From contig NZ_CP107841.1 in assembly GCF_036346855.1 (NCBI RefSeq), forward strand, positions 806,001-870,000: DNA of 64,000 nucleotides. Reading direction: 5' to 3'. Within the stretch, counting starts at the first letter, position 1. Every line of letters starts with the position of its first letter. Shown here piece after piece: positions 8,603 through 17,841 of this stretch. The position numbers and the translations under genes were made by a program. The notes under the pieces are model-generated. The model worked only from the letters and a program-made list of their open reading frames with translations, was not told where the DNA came from and made no database searches. The DNA is from Streptomyces europaeiscabiei (GTDB lineage: Bacteria > Actinomycetota > Actinomycetes > Streptomycetales > Streptomycetaceae).

Positions 8603-10194
8603 CCGTCTCCGCGAGCGTGGCGGACGCGTTCAGCCTGCGGCTGACGTTCGTGCTGTTCCTGTCCGTCGTCGTCATCACCCTGTTCACCGCGTTGCTGACG
8701 GCACCGCAGCGGGACGAGATCAGCGAGTTCTACCTCGGCAACCGTGACATGTCGCCGCTGCGCAACGGCCTCGCCATGTGCGGCGACTATCTCTCGGCCG
8801 CGACCCTGCTCGGCAGCACCGGCCTCGTCGCCCTGACCGGGTACGACGGGCTGCTCTACCTCGGCGGCACGGTCGTCGCCTGGATGATGGTGCTGCTGCT
8901 CATCGCCGAACCCCTGCGCAACTCGGGCAGGTTCACCCTGGGTGACGCCCTGGCCCGGCGGTTCCCGCTGCGGCACCGGCCCGTCCGGCTGGCGCTCGCC
9001 ATCTGCACGCTCTCCGTGTGCACCCTCTATCTGGTGGCCCAACTGGTCGGCAGCATCGCGCTGATGACACAGTTCGTGGGCGAACCCGGCCCGACCACAC
9101 GCACCATGGTCGTGATCATCATCGGCACGATCGTGACCATCTACGCGGCGATCGGCGGCATGCCGGGCGCCACCTTCATCCAGGTGGTCAAGGCCGTGAT
9201 GCTCGTCGCCGGGGTCACGGTGGTCGCCGTGCTGGTGTTGAACCGCTTCGACTGGAACGTCGACGAGCTGATGGCGTCCGCGAAGGCGGGCAGCGGGCTG
9301 GGCGACGCGTACCTCCAGCCGGGCCTGCGCTACGGGGGCGGCCCCATCAGCAAGATCGACTTCTTCAGTCTGCAACTGGCCATCGTGCTCGGGCTCGCCG
9401 CGCTCCCCCACGTGATGATGCGGATGTTCGCCCCGCGCAGGACCCGGGTGCTGCGCGCCTCGGTGGTGTGGGCCGTGGGCCTCGTCGGGTTCGTGTGCCT
9501 GATGGCCGGCGTGCTGGGCCTCGGCGCCACCGCCGTCGTGGGCCGGGACACCATCTCGGACATCGACCACAAGGGTGACGCGGCCGTACTGCTGCTCGCC
9601 AAGGAACTCGGCGGCGAGGTCCTCACGGCGATCGTCTCGGCCCTGGCCTTCGTCACCCTGCTCGCCGTCGCCGCCGGCCTCATGCTCGCCGCCGCCTCGT
9701 CCGTCGCCCACGACCTCTTCGGCGAGGTCCTCCGCAAGGGAAAGGCGAAGGAGACGCAGGAGTTGGGCGTAGCCCGGATCGCGGCGGTGATCCTGGGCGT
9801 CCTCAGCATGATGTTCGCCCTCCTCGCCTGGGGCACCAACACCGCCACCCTGGCGTTCCTGGCCTTCGCGATCGCCGCGTCCGCCATCCTGCCGACCATC
9901 GTCTACAGCCTGTTCTGGCGCGGATTCACCGCCCGCGGTGCCCTGCTCAGCCTGTACGGCGGCCTGGTCACGTCCGTTCTGCTCGTGCTGTTCTCGCCGG
10001 TCGTCTCCTCCACTCCCGACTCGGTCTATCCGAACGCCGACTTCGCGTGGTTCCCGCTGCAGAACCCGGGCATCGTGTCGATCCCGGCGGGCTTCCTGCT
10101 GGGCTGGCTCGGCTCCTGCCTCGGTCCCCGGCAGGAGGAGACCGCGTACGAGGACTTCGAGGTCCGGGCACTGGTCGGGGCCGATCAGAGGTGA
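8596..10194 (+). CDS. Sodium/monocarboxylate (acetate) symporter, SSS family
   Basis: The 532-residue polytopic protein has about 13 membrane helices and the SSS-family markers: DEISEFYLGNRDMSPLRNGLAM near the N-terminus, SAATLLGSTGLVALTGYDG, YAAIGGMPGATFIQVVKAVML and ALPHVMMRMFAPR. These match ActP/MctC-type acetate, propionate or pyruvate symporters. The start is ATG 8596 or GTG 8599, overlapping the DUF485 stop by a few bases, so the two are co-translated. It would import short-chain carboxylates using the sodium gradient. The C-terminal tail (EETAYEDFEVRALVGADQR) is cytoplasmic. Confidence 0.9.
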   Translation: MVTVSASVADAFSLRLTFVLFLSVVVITLFTALLTAPQRDEISEFYLGNRDMSPLRNGLAMCGDYLSAATLLGSTGLVALTGYDGLLYLGGTVVAWMMVLLLIAEPLRNSGRFTLGDALARRFPLRHRPVRLALAICTLSVCTLYLVAQLVGSIALMTQFVGEPGPTTRTMVVIIIGTIVTIYAAIGGMPGATFIQVVKAVMLVAGVTVVAVLVLNRFDWNVDELMASAKAGSGLGDAYLQPGLRYGGGPISKIDFFSLQLAIVLGLAALPHVMMRMFAPRRTRVLRASVVWAVGLVGFVCLMAGVLGLGATAVVGRDTISDIDHKGDAAVLLLAKELGGEVLTAIVSALAFVTLLAVAAGLMLAAASSVAHDLFGEVLRKGKAKETQELGVARIAAVILGVLSMMFALLAWGTNTATLAFLAFAIAASAILPTIVYSLFWRGFTARGALLSLYGGLVTSVLLVLFSPVVSSTPDSVYPNADFAWFPLQNPGIVSIPAGFLLGWLGSCLGPRQEETAYEDFEVRALVGADQR

Positions 10195-10219
10195 GCCTCG
10201 GGGCAGGCCGGAGATGAGG

Positions 10220-10274
10220 CGTGGGGCCGTCGCGGGCCCTGAAGACACCCTTGGCGGGCCCGCGGCGCCCCACG
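10220..10274. terminator. Imperfect hairpin after the symporter gene
   Basis: Arms 10220-10239 and 10256-10274 pair with about two mismatches around a 16-base loop. It lies between the symporter stop and the esterase gene, about 25 bases past the stop, and may end the DUF485-symporter transcript. Confidence 0.5.
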
Positions 10275-10321
10275 TACGGTGTGATCATCCGCACCTCAGA
10301 ACTCAAAAAAGGTGGTCATCC

Positions 10322-11290
10322 ATGGCCCTGTTCGACCTGCCGTTGGACGAGCTCCGTGGTTATCGAAGCGCTTCGACGGAGCCCGGCGACTTCGACGCCT
10401 TCTGGACGAAGACGCTCCAAGGAGCACGCGAACACGACCTCGACGCCCGTTTCGAACCGGTCGAGACCCACCTGAAGACCGTCGAGGTGTACGACGTCAC
10501 CTACTCGGGGTTCGGCGGCCACCCGGTCAAGGGCTGGCTGGTCCTCCCGGCCGGAGCCGGCGAACCGCTGCCCACCGTCGTGGAGTTCATCGGCTATGGC
10601 GGCGGCCGCGGCCTGCCCCACACCCACCTCCTGTGGGCCGCGGCGGGCTACGCCCACTTCGTCATGGACACCCGGGGCCAGGGCAGCGCCTGGGGCGGAG
10701 GCGGCGACACCCCCGACCCGGTGGCCGGCGCCCCCGCCTTCCCCGGCTTCATGACCCGGGGCATCGACGCCCCCGAGAACTACTACTACCGCCGGGTGTA
10801 CACCGACGCCGTACGCGCGGTGGAGGCCGCCCGCGCCCATCCGCGGACCGACGCGGCGCGCACGGCCGTCGTCGGCTCCAGCCAGGGCGGGGGCATCGCC
10901 ATCGCCGTCGGCGGACTCGTCCCCGACCTGGTGGCGGTCGCGCCCGACGTGCCGTTCCTGTGCGACTTCCCGCGCTCCACCACTCTCACCGACCGCGATC
11001 CGTACCGCGAGATCGGCAAATACCTCAAGACCCATCGCGGCCGGACCGAGCAGGTCGGGCGCACCCTCGCCTACTTCGACGCCGTGCACTTCGCCGCGCG
11101 CGGCCGGGCGGCCGCCCTGTTCTCGGCGGCCCTGGAGGACCAGACCTGCCCGCCGTCCACGGTCTTCGCGGCCTTCAACGCCTGGGCCGAGGCCAACAAG
11201 CGCATCGAGGTCTACGACTTCAACGACCACGAGGGCGGCGGCCCCTTCCAGGAGGCGGTCAAGCTGCGCTGGCTGGCCTCACAGCTCTGA
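10322..11290 (+). CDS. Acetyl-xylan esterase / cephalosporin-C deacetylase family hydrolase
   Basis: The 322-residue protein is a typical AXE1-family alpha/beta hydrolase: N-terminal MALFDLPLDELRGYR, the oxyanion region GYGGGRG, nucleophile motif GSSQGG (Ser187), acid Asp273 in ALEDQTCPP and His303 in NDHEGGG. The MDTRGQGS motif is also a family signature. It has no signal peptide, so it should act inside the cell, deacetylating imported acetylated xylo-oligosaccharides or similar small esters. ATG 10322 has AAGGTGG upstream. The acetate symporter gene just upstream on the same strand may be a coincidental or functional neighbour. Confidence 0.9.
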   Translation: MALFDLPLDELRGYRSASTEPGDFDAFWTKTLQGAREHDLDARFEPVETHLKTVEVYDVTYSGFGGHPVKGWLVLPAGAGEPLPTVVEFIGYGGGRGLPHTHLLWAAAGYAHFVMDTRGQGSAWGGGGDTPDPVAGAPAFPGFMTRGIDAPENYYYRRVYTDAVRAVEAARAHPRTDAARTAVVGSSQGGGIAIAVGGLVPDLVAVAPDVPFLCDFPRSTTLTDRDPYREIGKYLKTHRGRTEQVGRTLAYFDAVHFAARGRAAALFSAALEDQTCPPSTVFAAFNAWAEANKRIEVYDFNDHEGGGPFQEAVKLRWLASQL

Positions 11291-11304
11291 GCGGGCGGGA
11301 CACG

Positions 11305-11709
11305 ATGGACACGGCCGAGGCGGCCCGTCGCTTCGTGGGGGTGTGGCAGCGGGCGTGGGCCGCCCATGACGTCGACGCGATCCTGGAGTTGTACGCCATG
11401 GACTGCGTCCACCGCTCGATGCCGTTCCGGGAACCGCACCGTGGCCGGGACGGACTGGCCGCGTATCTGCGCCGGTCGTTCGCCGACGAGCGGGTGGCCG
11501 ATGTGCGCTTCTCGGAGCCGATGATCGGCCCGGACGGTCTGGCCGTCGCCGAGTTCCGGGTGCTGTCCGACGAGAACGAGGCACCACAGACCCTCGCGGG
11601 CTGTGTGTTCGTACGGTTCGACGCGGCCGGACCGGCCGTGGAGACCCGGGACTACTGGCACACGGTCCGGGAGCACAGAGAGGCCATTCGTCCCATGTTC
11701 CTCCTCTGA
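11305..11709 (+). CDS. SnoaL/NTF2-like protein
   Basis: The 134-residue protein is a single NTF2-like cone: TAEAARRFVGVWQRAWAAHD, ILELYAMDCVHRSMPFREPHRGRDGLAAYL, a variable beta sheet and ETRDYWHTVREHREAIRPM. Such domains serve as small enzymes (isomerases, cyclases) or as ligand-binding modules; nothing here fixes which. It begins 14 bases after the esterase stop, so the two are probably co-transcribed. Confidence 0.75.
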   Translation: MDTAEAARRFVGVWQRAWAAHDVDAILELYAMDCVHRSMPFREPHRGRDGLAAYLRRSFADERVADVRFSEPMIGPDGLAVAEFRVLSDENEAPQTLAGCVFVRFDAAGPAVETRDYWHTVREHREAIRPMFLL

Positions 11710-11759
11710 CTCGCTCCGGGGGCGGTGGCTGAGGTTCCACCGCGCGGCTTCCCTCCTGT

Positions 11760-11771
11760 CCGACCAGTCGG
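11760..11771. promoter_or_regulatory. TetR-type palindrome upstream of the serine hydrolase gene
   Basis: CCGAC-CA-GTCGG (5+2+5) lies 62-73 bases upstream of the ATG and is followed immediately by TATGTT, which could serve as a -10 box. The C-C-G-A-C...G-T-C-G-G pattern is common for TetR/AcrR operators in actinomycetes. Confidence 0.5.
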
Positions 11772-11832
11772 TATGTTCAGGGAGGCCGGGCGGCCCTCGC
11801 GCCGGCGAACGGCGGCGGACGACGGAGGGTTC

Positions 11833-12993
11833 ATGTCCCAGTCACAGGTGCGGGGTCGCTGCGAGGCACGGTTCGAGGCCGTGCGCAACGCGTTCGAGGA
11901 GAACTTCGGCGAGCGGGACGAGCTGGGGGCGGCGGTCACGGTGACGCTGCACGGGCAGACCGTGGTGGACCTCTGGGGCGGCTGGGCCGACGCGGAGCGG
12001 ACCCGCCCCTGGGAGCGGGACACCGTGGTCAACGTGTGGTCCACTACCAAGGGCGCGACCGCGCTGTGCGCGCACATCCTCGCCGACCGGGGCCTGCTCG
12101 ACCTGGACGCTCCGGTGGCCGCGTACTGGCCGGAGTTCGCGGCAGCCGGCAAGGAGGGGGTGCTCGTCCGGCATCTGCTGTCGCACCGGGCGGGGCTCGC
12201 CGGGCCGCGTGAACCCCTCTCGTTCGAGCAGTTCTGCGACTGGGAGCTGACGGTCAAGCGGCTCGCGGCGCAGGAGCCCTGGTGGGAGCCGGGCACGCGG
12301 TCCGGTTACCACGCGACGACGTTCGGCTTCCTCGTCGGCGAGGTGGTCCGGCGGGTGTCGGGGCTGCTGCCGAGCGCCTTCCTGGCGCGTGAGGTCACCG
12401 GGCCGCTCGACATCGACTTCACGATCGGGCTGCCCGACGCCGAGGCGGCTCGGGCGGCCGAGCTGGTGCATCCGCCGACCGCGACGTCCAGTGAACAGGC
12501 CGCTGTCTTCGCCCAGTTGACGCCCACCGCACTGGCCGCCCTCGCCAACCCACTGGTCGGCGCCGCCGAGGCCAACACCCCCCGGTGGCGGGCCGCCGAG
12601 GTCCCGGCCGCCAACGGTCACGGCACCGCGCGGGCGGTCGCCGCGCTGTACGGGATCCTCGCGCTGCGCGGCACCTGGGGCGGGCGGCGGGTGCTGTCGC
12701 CGGAGGCGGCCGAGCGGGTCCGCGAGGGCCAGGGTGCCTGCCGTGACCTGGTGCTCGGCGCCGGGTTCGGCCGGGACACTGAGATCGGGCTCGGGCTGTG
12801 GCTGAGCGGCCCGCACGGCTCGTACGGGCCGAACCCGAGGGCCTTCGGCCACGACGGCTACGGCGGTTCCAGTGGCCTCGCCGACCCCGAGGCCGGCGTC
12901 TCCCTCGGCTATGTCATGAACCGTATGGGCCCGCACATCGCCGACGACCCGCGCAAGATGGCGCTCGTCGAGGCGCTGTACAGCGCGCTGTGA
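11833..12993 (+). CDS. Serine hydrolase of the beta-lactamase/esterase (EstB-like) family
   Basis: The 386-residue protein has the class C beta-lactamase-like fold: Ser-x-x-Lys motif STTK (Ser70-Lys73), followed by VRHLLSHRAGLAG, the Tyr motif region GTRSGYHATTFGFLVGE and the C-terminal FGHDGYGGSSGLADPE that replaces the KTG box. This combination is usual for esterases of family VIII (EstB-like) rather than for true beta-lactamases. There is no signal peptide, so it is probably a cytoplasmic esterase. ATG 11833 is preceded by GGAGGG. A palindrome upstream suggests TetR-type control. Confidence 0.85.
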   Translation: MSQSQVRGRCEARFEAVRNAFEENFGERDELGAAVTVTLHGQTVVDLWGGWADAERTRPWERDTVVNVWSTTKGATALCAHILADRGLLDLDAPVAAYWPEFAAAGKEGVLVRHLLSHRAGLAGPREPLSFEQFCDWELTVKRLAAQEPWWEPGTRSGYHATTFGFLVGEVVRRVSGLLPSAFLAREVTGPLDIDFTIGLPDAEAARAAELVHPPTATSSEQAAVFAQLTPTALAALANPLVGAAEANTPRWRAAEVPAANGHGTARAVAALYGILALRGTWGGRRVLSPEAAERVREGQGACRDLVLGAGFGRDTEIGLGLWLSGPHGSYGPNPRAFGHDGYGGSSGLADPEAGVSLGYVMNRMGPHIADDPRKMALVEALYSAL

Positions 12994-13125
12994 CCACACC
13001 GGGAGAGGCGGGGTACGGCCGGAGCGCGTTGCGTCGCCCCGGAGAGAACGGGGGAACGGGGGAACGGGGGAACGGCTGGAGCGCGCCGCGCCACTTCTGC
13101 GGTGTCACCCTCGTACGCCTGGTGA

Positions 13126-13383
13126 TCAGGTCCGGACGAGTTCACGGTGTCGGTGCCGAGCGCGGGCGCGCCCGTGCTCGGCGGCGAGGGCGTCCGTAGC
13201 CGCGTACAGGTGGTGTACGGGCAGGGAGGTCGACGAGCCGCAACTCGCCCGCGCCGGCCAGTACCCGCCGCTTGCGCGTTCCTCGTGGGTGACCGCGCAC
13301 CGCACGGACACGTCCGCCATCGCCGCCCGGAAGGCCTCCGCCCACTCGTGCGCGAGCAGCTCGGCCGTGTCAGAAAGGATCAC
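13126..13383 (-). CDS. Small protein of unknown function
   Basis: An 85-residue frame begins VILSDTAELLAHEWAEAFRA with GGAGGGGG eight bases before its GTG, which is why I accept it. The N-terminal half (residues 1-45) is helical and protein-like, with MADVSVRCAVTHEERASGGYW; the C-terminal half becomes Arg/His-rich. I do not recognise it. It lies 69 bases downstream of the methyltransferase gene on the same strand and may be its last operon member. A frameshift in the second half cannot be excluded. Confidence 0.45.
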   Translation of the reverse strand: MILSDTAELLAHEWAEAFRAAMADVSVRCAVTHEERASGGYWPARASCGSSTSLPVHHLYAATDALAAEHGRARARHRHRELVRT

Positions 13384-13452
13384 CGCGGCCCCCCTCCTCG
13401 CGTCCCCCCGGGCACAGGGAGTCGGCGGCACCCGGCGGCCACCCTGGCCGGG

Positions 13453-14310
13453 TCACCCCTTGCGGGTGGCCACGACCATCCGGCACCGGGGGCTGCCGTC
13501 GGGCCGTCGCCCGAACTCGGGCAGCGCGAACAGCTCGGCCTCGAACCCGGTGCGTTCCAGCTCACGCCGTACGACGCCGAGCCGGAACGGCCGGTAGTAC
13601 ATGACGAACGGCGGCCGCCAGAGCGCGTTGCGCACCCGCATCGCCGCGTCGAAGCCCAGGGCCGCCCAGTACCAGGGGGAGTTCGGCGGAGCGGGCGCGG
13701 GCAGCGGGAACGCGAAGCGCCCGCCCGGCCGCAGCGCGGAGTGCACCTCGGAGAACAGGCCCGGCAACTCCTCCGGCAGGAAATGCCCGAACGCGCCGAA
13801 GCTGACGGCCAGGTCGAAGACGGGGGCGAAGGGCAGCGCCAGGGCGTCACCACGCACCCAGGAGACGCGGGGGCCGCCGGAGCCGGGGGCGGCCGGACCC
13901 GGGCCTGCGGAGCCGGCGGAAGCCGCCCGCGGACCTGCGGAGCCAGGGGTGGGCGAACTCGGGCCGCCCGAGCGGGCGGAGGCGGTCCCCTCGTCTGCCG
14001 AGGTGCGGGAGCCCACCCGCTCCCTGCCCACCGCCAGCATCCCGGCGCTGATGTCGACGCCGGTGACACTCTCCCGGCACACCTCGCGCAGCACCTCCAT
14101 CCCGGCCCCGGTGCCGCAGCAGAGGTCCAGCCCGTGGTCGAACGGGCCCAGCGGCGACAGGGCCGCCTCGACCGCTTCCAGGATGGCGTCCGGTGTCCGG
14201 AACGGGGTCTGGTCGAACTTGGGCGCGAGCAGGTCGTAGCCGTGTTCGACGGAGGAGAGCGCCTGAACGGCGAGTTCGCGGAGGCTGGGGCCTTGCGGGG
14301 TGAACATCAC
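13453..14310 (-). CDS. Class I SAM-dependent methyltransferase with a low-complexity insert
   Basis: The 285-residue protein holds the methyltransferase motifs LDLCCGTGAGMEVL (residues 61-74), VTGVDISAGMLAVGRER (82-98), VRGDALALPFAP and HSALRPGGRFAF. Between motif II and the next strand, residues 100-147 form a Ser/Gly/Pro/Ala-rich insert absent from normal family members; its DNA is made of degenerate GGAGCC-type repeats. The substrate is unknown. The start is GTG 14310 or the ATG directly after it at 14307. It is divergent from the GH13 gene, sharing a short 60-base promoter region. Confidence 0.82.
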   Translation of the reverse strand: MMFTPQGPSLRELAVQALSSVEHGYDLLAPKFDQTPFRTPDAILEAVEAALSPLGPFDHGLDLCCGTGAGMEVLREVCRESVTGVDISAGMLAVGRERVGSRTSADEGTASARSGGPSSPTPGSAGPRAASAGSAGPGPAAPGSGGPRVSWVRGDALALPFAPVFDLAVSFGAFGHFLPEELPGLFSEVHSALRPGGRFAFPLPAPAPPNSPWYWAALGFDAAMRVRNALWRPPFVMYYRPFRLGVVRRELERTGFEAELFALPEFGRRPDGSPRCRMVVATRKG

Positions 14311-14371
14311 GTCAGCTTAGGCCCTGGCTCGGGGCAGCGGCCGGGGTGTGCCCTCGCCTATGGTCCAGGAC

Positions 14372-15958
14372 ATGACTTCGTTCCGTCCTGCCCCGACCTG
14401 GCTGGCCGACGCCGTCTTCTACCAGATCTATCCGCAGTCCTTCGCCGACTCCGACGGGGACGGCATCGGGGACTTCGCCGGGATCACCGACCACCTCGAC
14501 CATCTGTCCTGGCTGGGCGTCGACACCGTCTGGCTGAACCCCTGCTTCGTCTCCCCGTTCCGCGACGCCGGGTACGACGTCGCGGACTATCTGAACGTCG
14601 CCCCGCGCTACGGCTCGAACGACGACCTCGCACAGCTCGTCGACGAGGCGGGCCGCCGGGGCATCAGGATCCTGCTGGACCTCGTCGCCGGCCACACGTC
14701 CATCGACCACCCGTGGTTCAGGGCCTCCGCGAACGACCCGGACGACCACCGCTACATCTGGACGGCGCAGGGCCGCCCGGAAGGCTTCGTGGCCTCCCCC
14801 GGGACCCGGCCGGGCGCGTACCTCCCGAACTTCTTCGACTCCCAGCCCGCCCTCAACTTCGGCTACGCGCGCGAGAATCCGGCCGAGCCCTGGCGGCTGC
14901 CGGCCGACTCCGACGGCCCGCGCGCCAACCGCCACGCCCTCCGCACGATCATGGACCACTGGCTGAGCCTCGGCCTTTCCGGCTTCCGTGTCGACATGGC
15001 CGCCTCGCTCGTCAAGGACGACCCGGACCGGGCCGAGACCGCCCGCGTCTGGACGGAACTGCGGCACTGGCTGGACGCCGCCCATCCGCACGCCGTATTG
15101 CTCGCCGAGTGGGGCGAGCCGGAGGTGTCGATCCCGGCCGGCTTCCACGCCGACTTCTTCCTCCACTTCGGCGGCCGCTCCGACGGCCTGGCGCTGCGCT
15201 CGCTGTGGAACAACGGCGGGGGCACGGTCCATGAGAACTGGGACCCCCTCGACTGCTTCTTCGACGCGAGCGGCCATGGCTCGCCGCGCCCCTTCGCCGA
15301 GGCCTGGCAGCAGGCGTCCACAGCCGTCGAAGGCACGGGCGTGATCGCGCTCCCCACCGCCAACCACGACTTCTCCCGCCTCAACTGCGGCCCCCGCACG
15401 GCCGATCAACTGCCCGCCGCGTTCGCCTTCCAGCTGACCTGGCCGACGCTCCCGGCGATCTACTACGGCGACGAGATCGGCATGCGCTACCTGCCGGGCC
15501 TGCCCGACAAGGAGGGCAGTGTCCTCGGCCCCCGCTACAACCGAGCGGGCTCCCGCACCCCCATGCAGTGGGGCGACACCCCGAACGCGGGCTTCTCCAC
15601 CGCCCCCGCCGATCGTCTCTACCTCCCCGTCGACCCCTCCCCCGACCGGCCGACCGTCGCCGCCCAGCGCGCCGACGACACCTCGCTCCTCCACCTCGTA
15701 CACCGTCTGATCGCCCTGCGCAGGCGCACGCCCGAGCTGGGCTCCGGCGGCTCGGTGGAAGTGCTGCACGCGGGGTATCCGTTCGTGTACCTCCGGGGCG
15801 GAAGGTATCTGGTGGTCGTCAACCCGCAGCGCCATGAGGCCGGTTACCCGTACACGCTCCCCGTCCGGAGCACTCTGGAGGGGCAGGGCGTGGACATCGT
15901 GGGCGGCACGATCACCGCACGGGGCTTCGGATACGGGATCTTCGAGCTCGGCGGTTAG
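14372..15958 (+). CDS. GH13 alpha-glucosidase/alpha-amylase-family enzyme, intracellular
   Basis: The 528-residue protein is a complete GH13 barrel: DAVFYQIYPQSFADSDGDG, DTVWLNPCFVSP, the catalytic nucleophile in GFRVDMAA (Asp208), the acid/base in LLAEWGEP (Glu246) and the stabilising Asp333 in PTANHDFSR. No signal peptide is present. The QIYPQSF/GDGIGDF and RYNRAGSRTPMQW motifs are of the oligo-1,6-glucosidase/alpha-glucosidase/trehalose-synthase type, so an intracellular exo-acting glucosidase on maltose-like or trehalose-like sugars is most likely. The start could be any of 14348, 14360 or 14372; MTSFRPAPTW matches the natural domain start best. Confidence 0.85.
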   Translation: MTSFRPAPTWLADAVFYQIYPQSFADSDGDGIGDFAGITDHLDHLSWLGVDTVWLNPCFVSPFRDAGYDVADYLNVAPRYGSNDDLAQLVDEAGRRGIRILLDLVAGHTSIDHPWFRASANDPDDHRYIWTAQGRPEGFVASPGTRPGAYLPNFFDSQPALNFGYARENPAEPWRLPADSDGPRANRHALRTIMDHWLSLGLSGFRVDMAASLVKDDPDRAETARVWTELRHWLDAAHPHAVLLAEWGEPEVSIPAGFHADFFLHFGGRSDGLALRSLWNNGGGTVHENWDPLDCFFDASGHGSPRPFAEAWQQASTAVEGTGVIALPTANHDFSRLNCGPRTADQLPAAFAFQLTWPTLPAIYYGDEIGMRYLPGLPDKEGSVLGPRYNRAGSRTPMQWGDTPNAGFSTAPADRLYLPVDPSPDRPTVAAQRADDTSLLHLVHRLIALRRRTPELGSGGSVEVLHAGYPFVYLRGGRYLVVVNPQRHEAGYPYTLPVRSTLEGQGVDIVGGTITARGFGYGIFELGG

Positions 15959-15969
15959 CCGTCGGGGCC

Positions 15970-15998
15970 GGCTGCCCGGAGCCCCGCTCCGGGCAGCC
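15970..15998. terminator. Bidirectional terminator between convergent genes
   Basis: A perfect 12-bp stem (15970-15981 with 15987-15998) and CCCCG loop sits between the GH13 stop and the stop of the membrane sulfatase/LTA-synthase-like gene on the other strand. Confidence 0.85.
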
Positions 15999-16017
15999 GC
16001 TCACGCGGTGCGGACTT

Positions 16018-17841
16018 CTACGGCGAGGGCGAGCCGGCCACGTGCGGCTCCTCGCCGTACGCGGTGAGGAAGCGGTCGCGGAAGGAGTCCATGCGCCAGA
16101 CCGGGGCGTCGTCGCCGGGCCGCAGACCGTCGGACCAGCCCCAGTCGTCGATCCTGTCGAGGATCTTCGGGTCGTGGGCGACGACGGTGACCGGTACGTC
16201 GTGGCCTGCGCCGTTGCCGCTGACGCTCGCCATGGGCTGGTGGTCGCCGAGGAAGACCAGCACGGTGTTCTCGTCGCCGTACTTCTCCACGTACTGCAGG
16301 AGGCTGTGCAGGGAGTACTGGACGGACCTGCCGTACTCCTCCTTCACCTTGACGGGGTCGGTGAAGACGTCCGCCGGGTCCTTGCCCGCCTTCTCGATGC
16401 CCTTGTACACGGAGCCGTCGCCGACCTCGTCCCAGCCGACCATCTCCGGCAGCGGCGCCCACGGCTGGTGACTGGAGGTCAGGATGATCTCCGACATCAG
16501 CGGCTTGTCGCCCTTCTTGGCGGCCTCCAGGCGTTCGAACGCGGTGAGCGCGTACTGGTCGGGCATCGTCGACCAGCTGAACTTCGGCCCCTGGTAGCCG
16601 AGATCGCGGGAGTCGTAGACCTTGTCGAGGCCGTAGAAGTCGCCCTCCGGCCAGTTCTTCTGCACCCCGGGCACGATGCCGACCGTCCGCCAGGCCCCGC
16701 TCTTGTGGAACGCGCCCGGCAGCGTGAGGCGTTCGCCGGCGGTGACCGTACGGTAGCGGCTCTGGTTGTCGATCCACAGGCCGGTCAGGAAGGTGGAGTG
16801 GCCGAGCCAGCTGCTGCCGCCGTACGTCGCGGAGGTCAGCCAGCCGCTCTTCGCCGCGAACCCGGCCCTGGTCAGCGCCTCGCCCTCCTCGTCGAGGGCC
16901 CCGTTCACGCCGGGCGCGACGGCCGGGTCCTCCAGGGCGGCGCGCCCGTAGCTCTCGATGAAGGTGATCATCACGTCCTTGCCGCGCAGCCCGGTCAGCA
17001 GCCGGTCGCCGGGCACATCGGCGAACCTGTCCCTCTTGGCCTCCTCGGCGAACGCGGCCTCGTCCCTGAGTGTCTCCTGGACCCGGGCCCAGCGGTCCTG
17101 CACGAAACCGATGGTGCTCCTGGAGGCGACCGCGGTGTTCTCGATGGGCGTCAGGCCCAGCGCCGCACAGGTGATCCACACGGCGCCGGCGATGATCGTG
17201 CCCCTGGTCGCCCGGTCCCGTTCACGGGCCAGGAGGTTCACGAGCCGTACCACCGCCAGGGCCATGACGACGAACAGCAGCAGCACCAGGGCCGCGAGAC
17301 CGATCACGGCGGCCCGCGCGCCCGTGGAGCCGAGGGTGTCCTTGACGTAGGACTCGGCGTCGTCGAGCAGGCCCCAGTCGAGGACCACGTTGAAGCCGCG
17401 GCCGAGGAATTGGTTGAAGCCGATGTCCAGCGCCTTCACCACCACCAGCGCGGCCAGACCCACCCCGATGCCGACCGCCGCCACCAGCCTCGGCCGGCGG
17501 GGCAGCACCATCAGCAGGGCGGCGCCGAGGATCGGCTCCACCGGTATCCGCAGGAACTGCCGCACCTCGAAGAACTCGGCCTTGCCCGGCATGAGCAACG
17601 CGAAGTACACCAGGGCGGCGGCCAGCGCGGTGACCCCCCACGACAGACCTCGTGCGGCGAGCGGGTACTTGTCCTGGAACGCCGTGCGGTGTCTCAGCCA
17701 TCGACGGACGGGGGCACCGGTCCTCGCCGGAGCGCCCGCGGCGGGATCGTCCGACGCCGACGCGTGGGCCGTCGACCGCTTGCTCGTCTCGTCCGTGGCG
17801 TCCGTGTCGGGTGATGGGCTGGAGCGCGTGAAGAGCGACAC
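16018..17841 (-). CDS. Lipoteichoic-acid-synthase-like membrane phosphatase/sulfatase
   Basis: The 607-residue protein has a cytoplasmic basic N-terminus, about five membrane helices (GLSWGVTALAAALVYFALLM to AGAVWITCAALGLTP), then a large extracytoplasmic domain of the alkaline-phosphatase superfamily: DVMITFIESYGRAAL, TYGGSSWLGHSTFLTG (nucleophile region), LTSSHQPWAP and VLVFLGDHQPM (metal ligands). This is the layout of LtaS-type enzymes that move phospho-alcohol groups onto cell-surface polymers. Streptomyces lacks classical lipoteichoic acid of the Gram-positive rods type in all strains, so the true acceptor is uncertain. The start is GTG 17841, with GGAAGGAA upstream. Confidence 0.8.
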   Translation of the reverse strand: MSLFTRSSPSPDTDATDETSKRSTAHASASDDPAAGAPARTGAPVRRWLRHRTAFQDKYPLAARGLSWGVTALAAALVYFALLMPGKAEFFEVRQFLRIPVEPILGAALLMVLPRRPRLVAAVGIGVGLAALVVVKALDIGFNQFLGRGFNVVLDWGLLDDAESYVKDTLGSTGARAAVIGLAALVLLLFVVMALAVVRLVNLLARERDRATRGTIIAGAVWITCAALGLTPIENTAVASRSTIGFVQDRWARVQETLRDEAAFAEEAKRDRFADVPGDRLLTGLRGKDVMITFIESYGRAALEDPAVAPGVNGALDEEGEALTRAGFAAKSGWLTSATYGGSSWLGHSTFLTGLWIDNQSRYRTVTAGERLTLPGAFHKSGAWRTVGIVPGVQKNWPEGDFYGLDKVYDSRDLGYQGPKFSWSTMPDQYALTAFERLEAAKKGDKPLMSEIILTSSHQPWAPLPEMVGWDEVGDGSVYKGIEKAGKDPADVFTDPVKVKEEYGRSVQYSLHSLLQYVEKYGDENTVLVFLGDHQPMASVSGNGAGHDVPVTVVAHDPKILDRIDDWGWSDGLRPGDDAPVWRMDSFRDRFLTAYGEEPHVAGSPSP

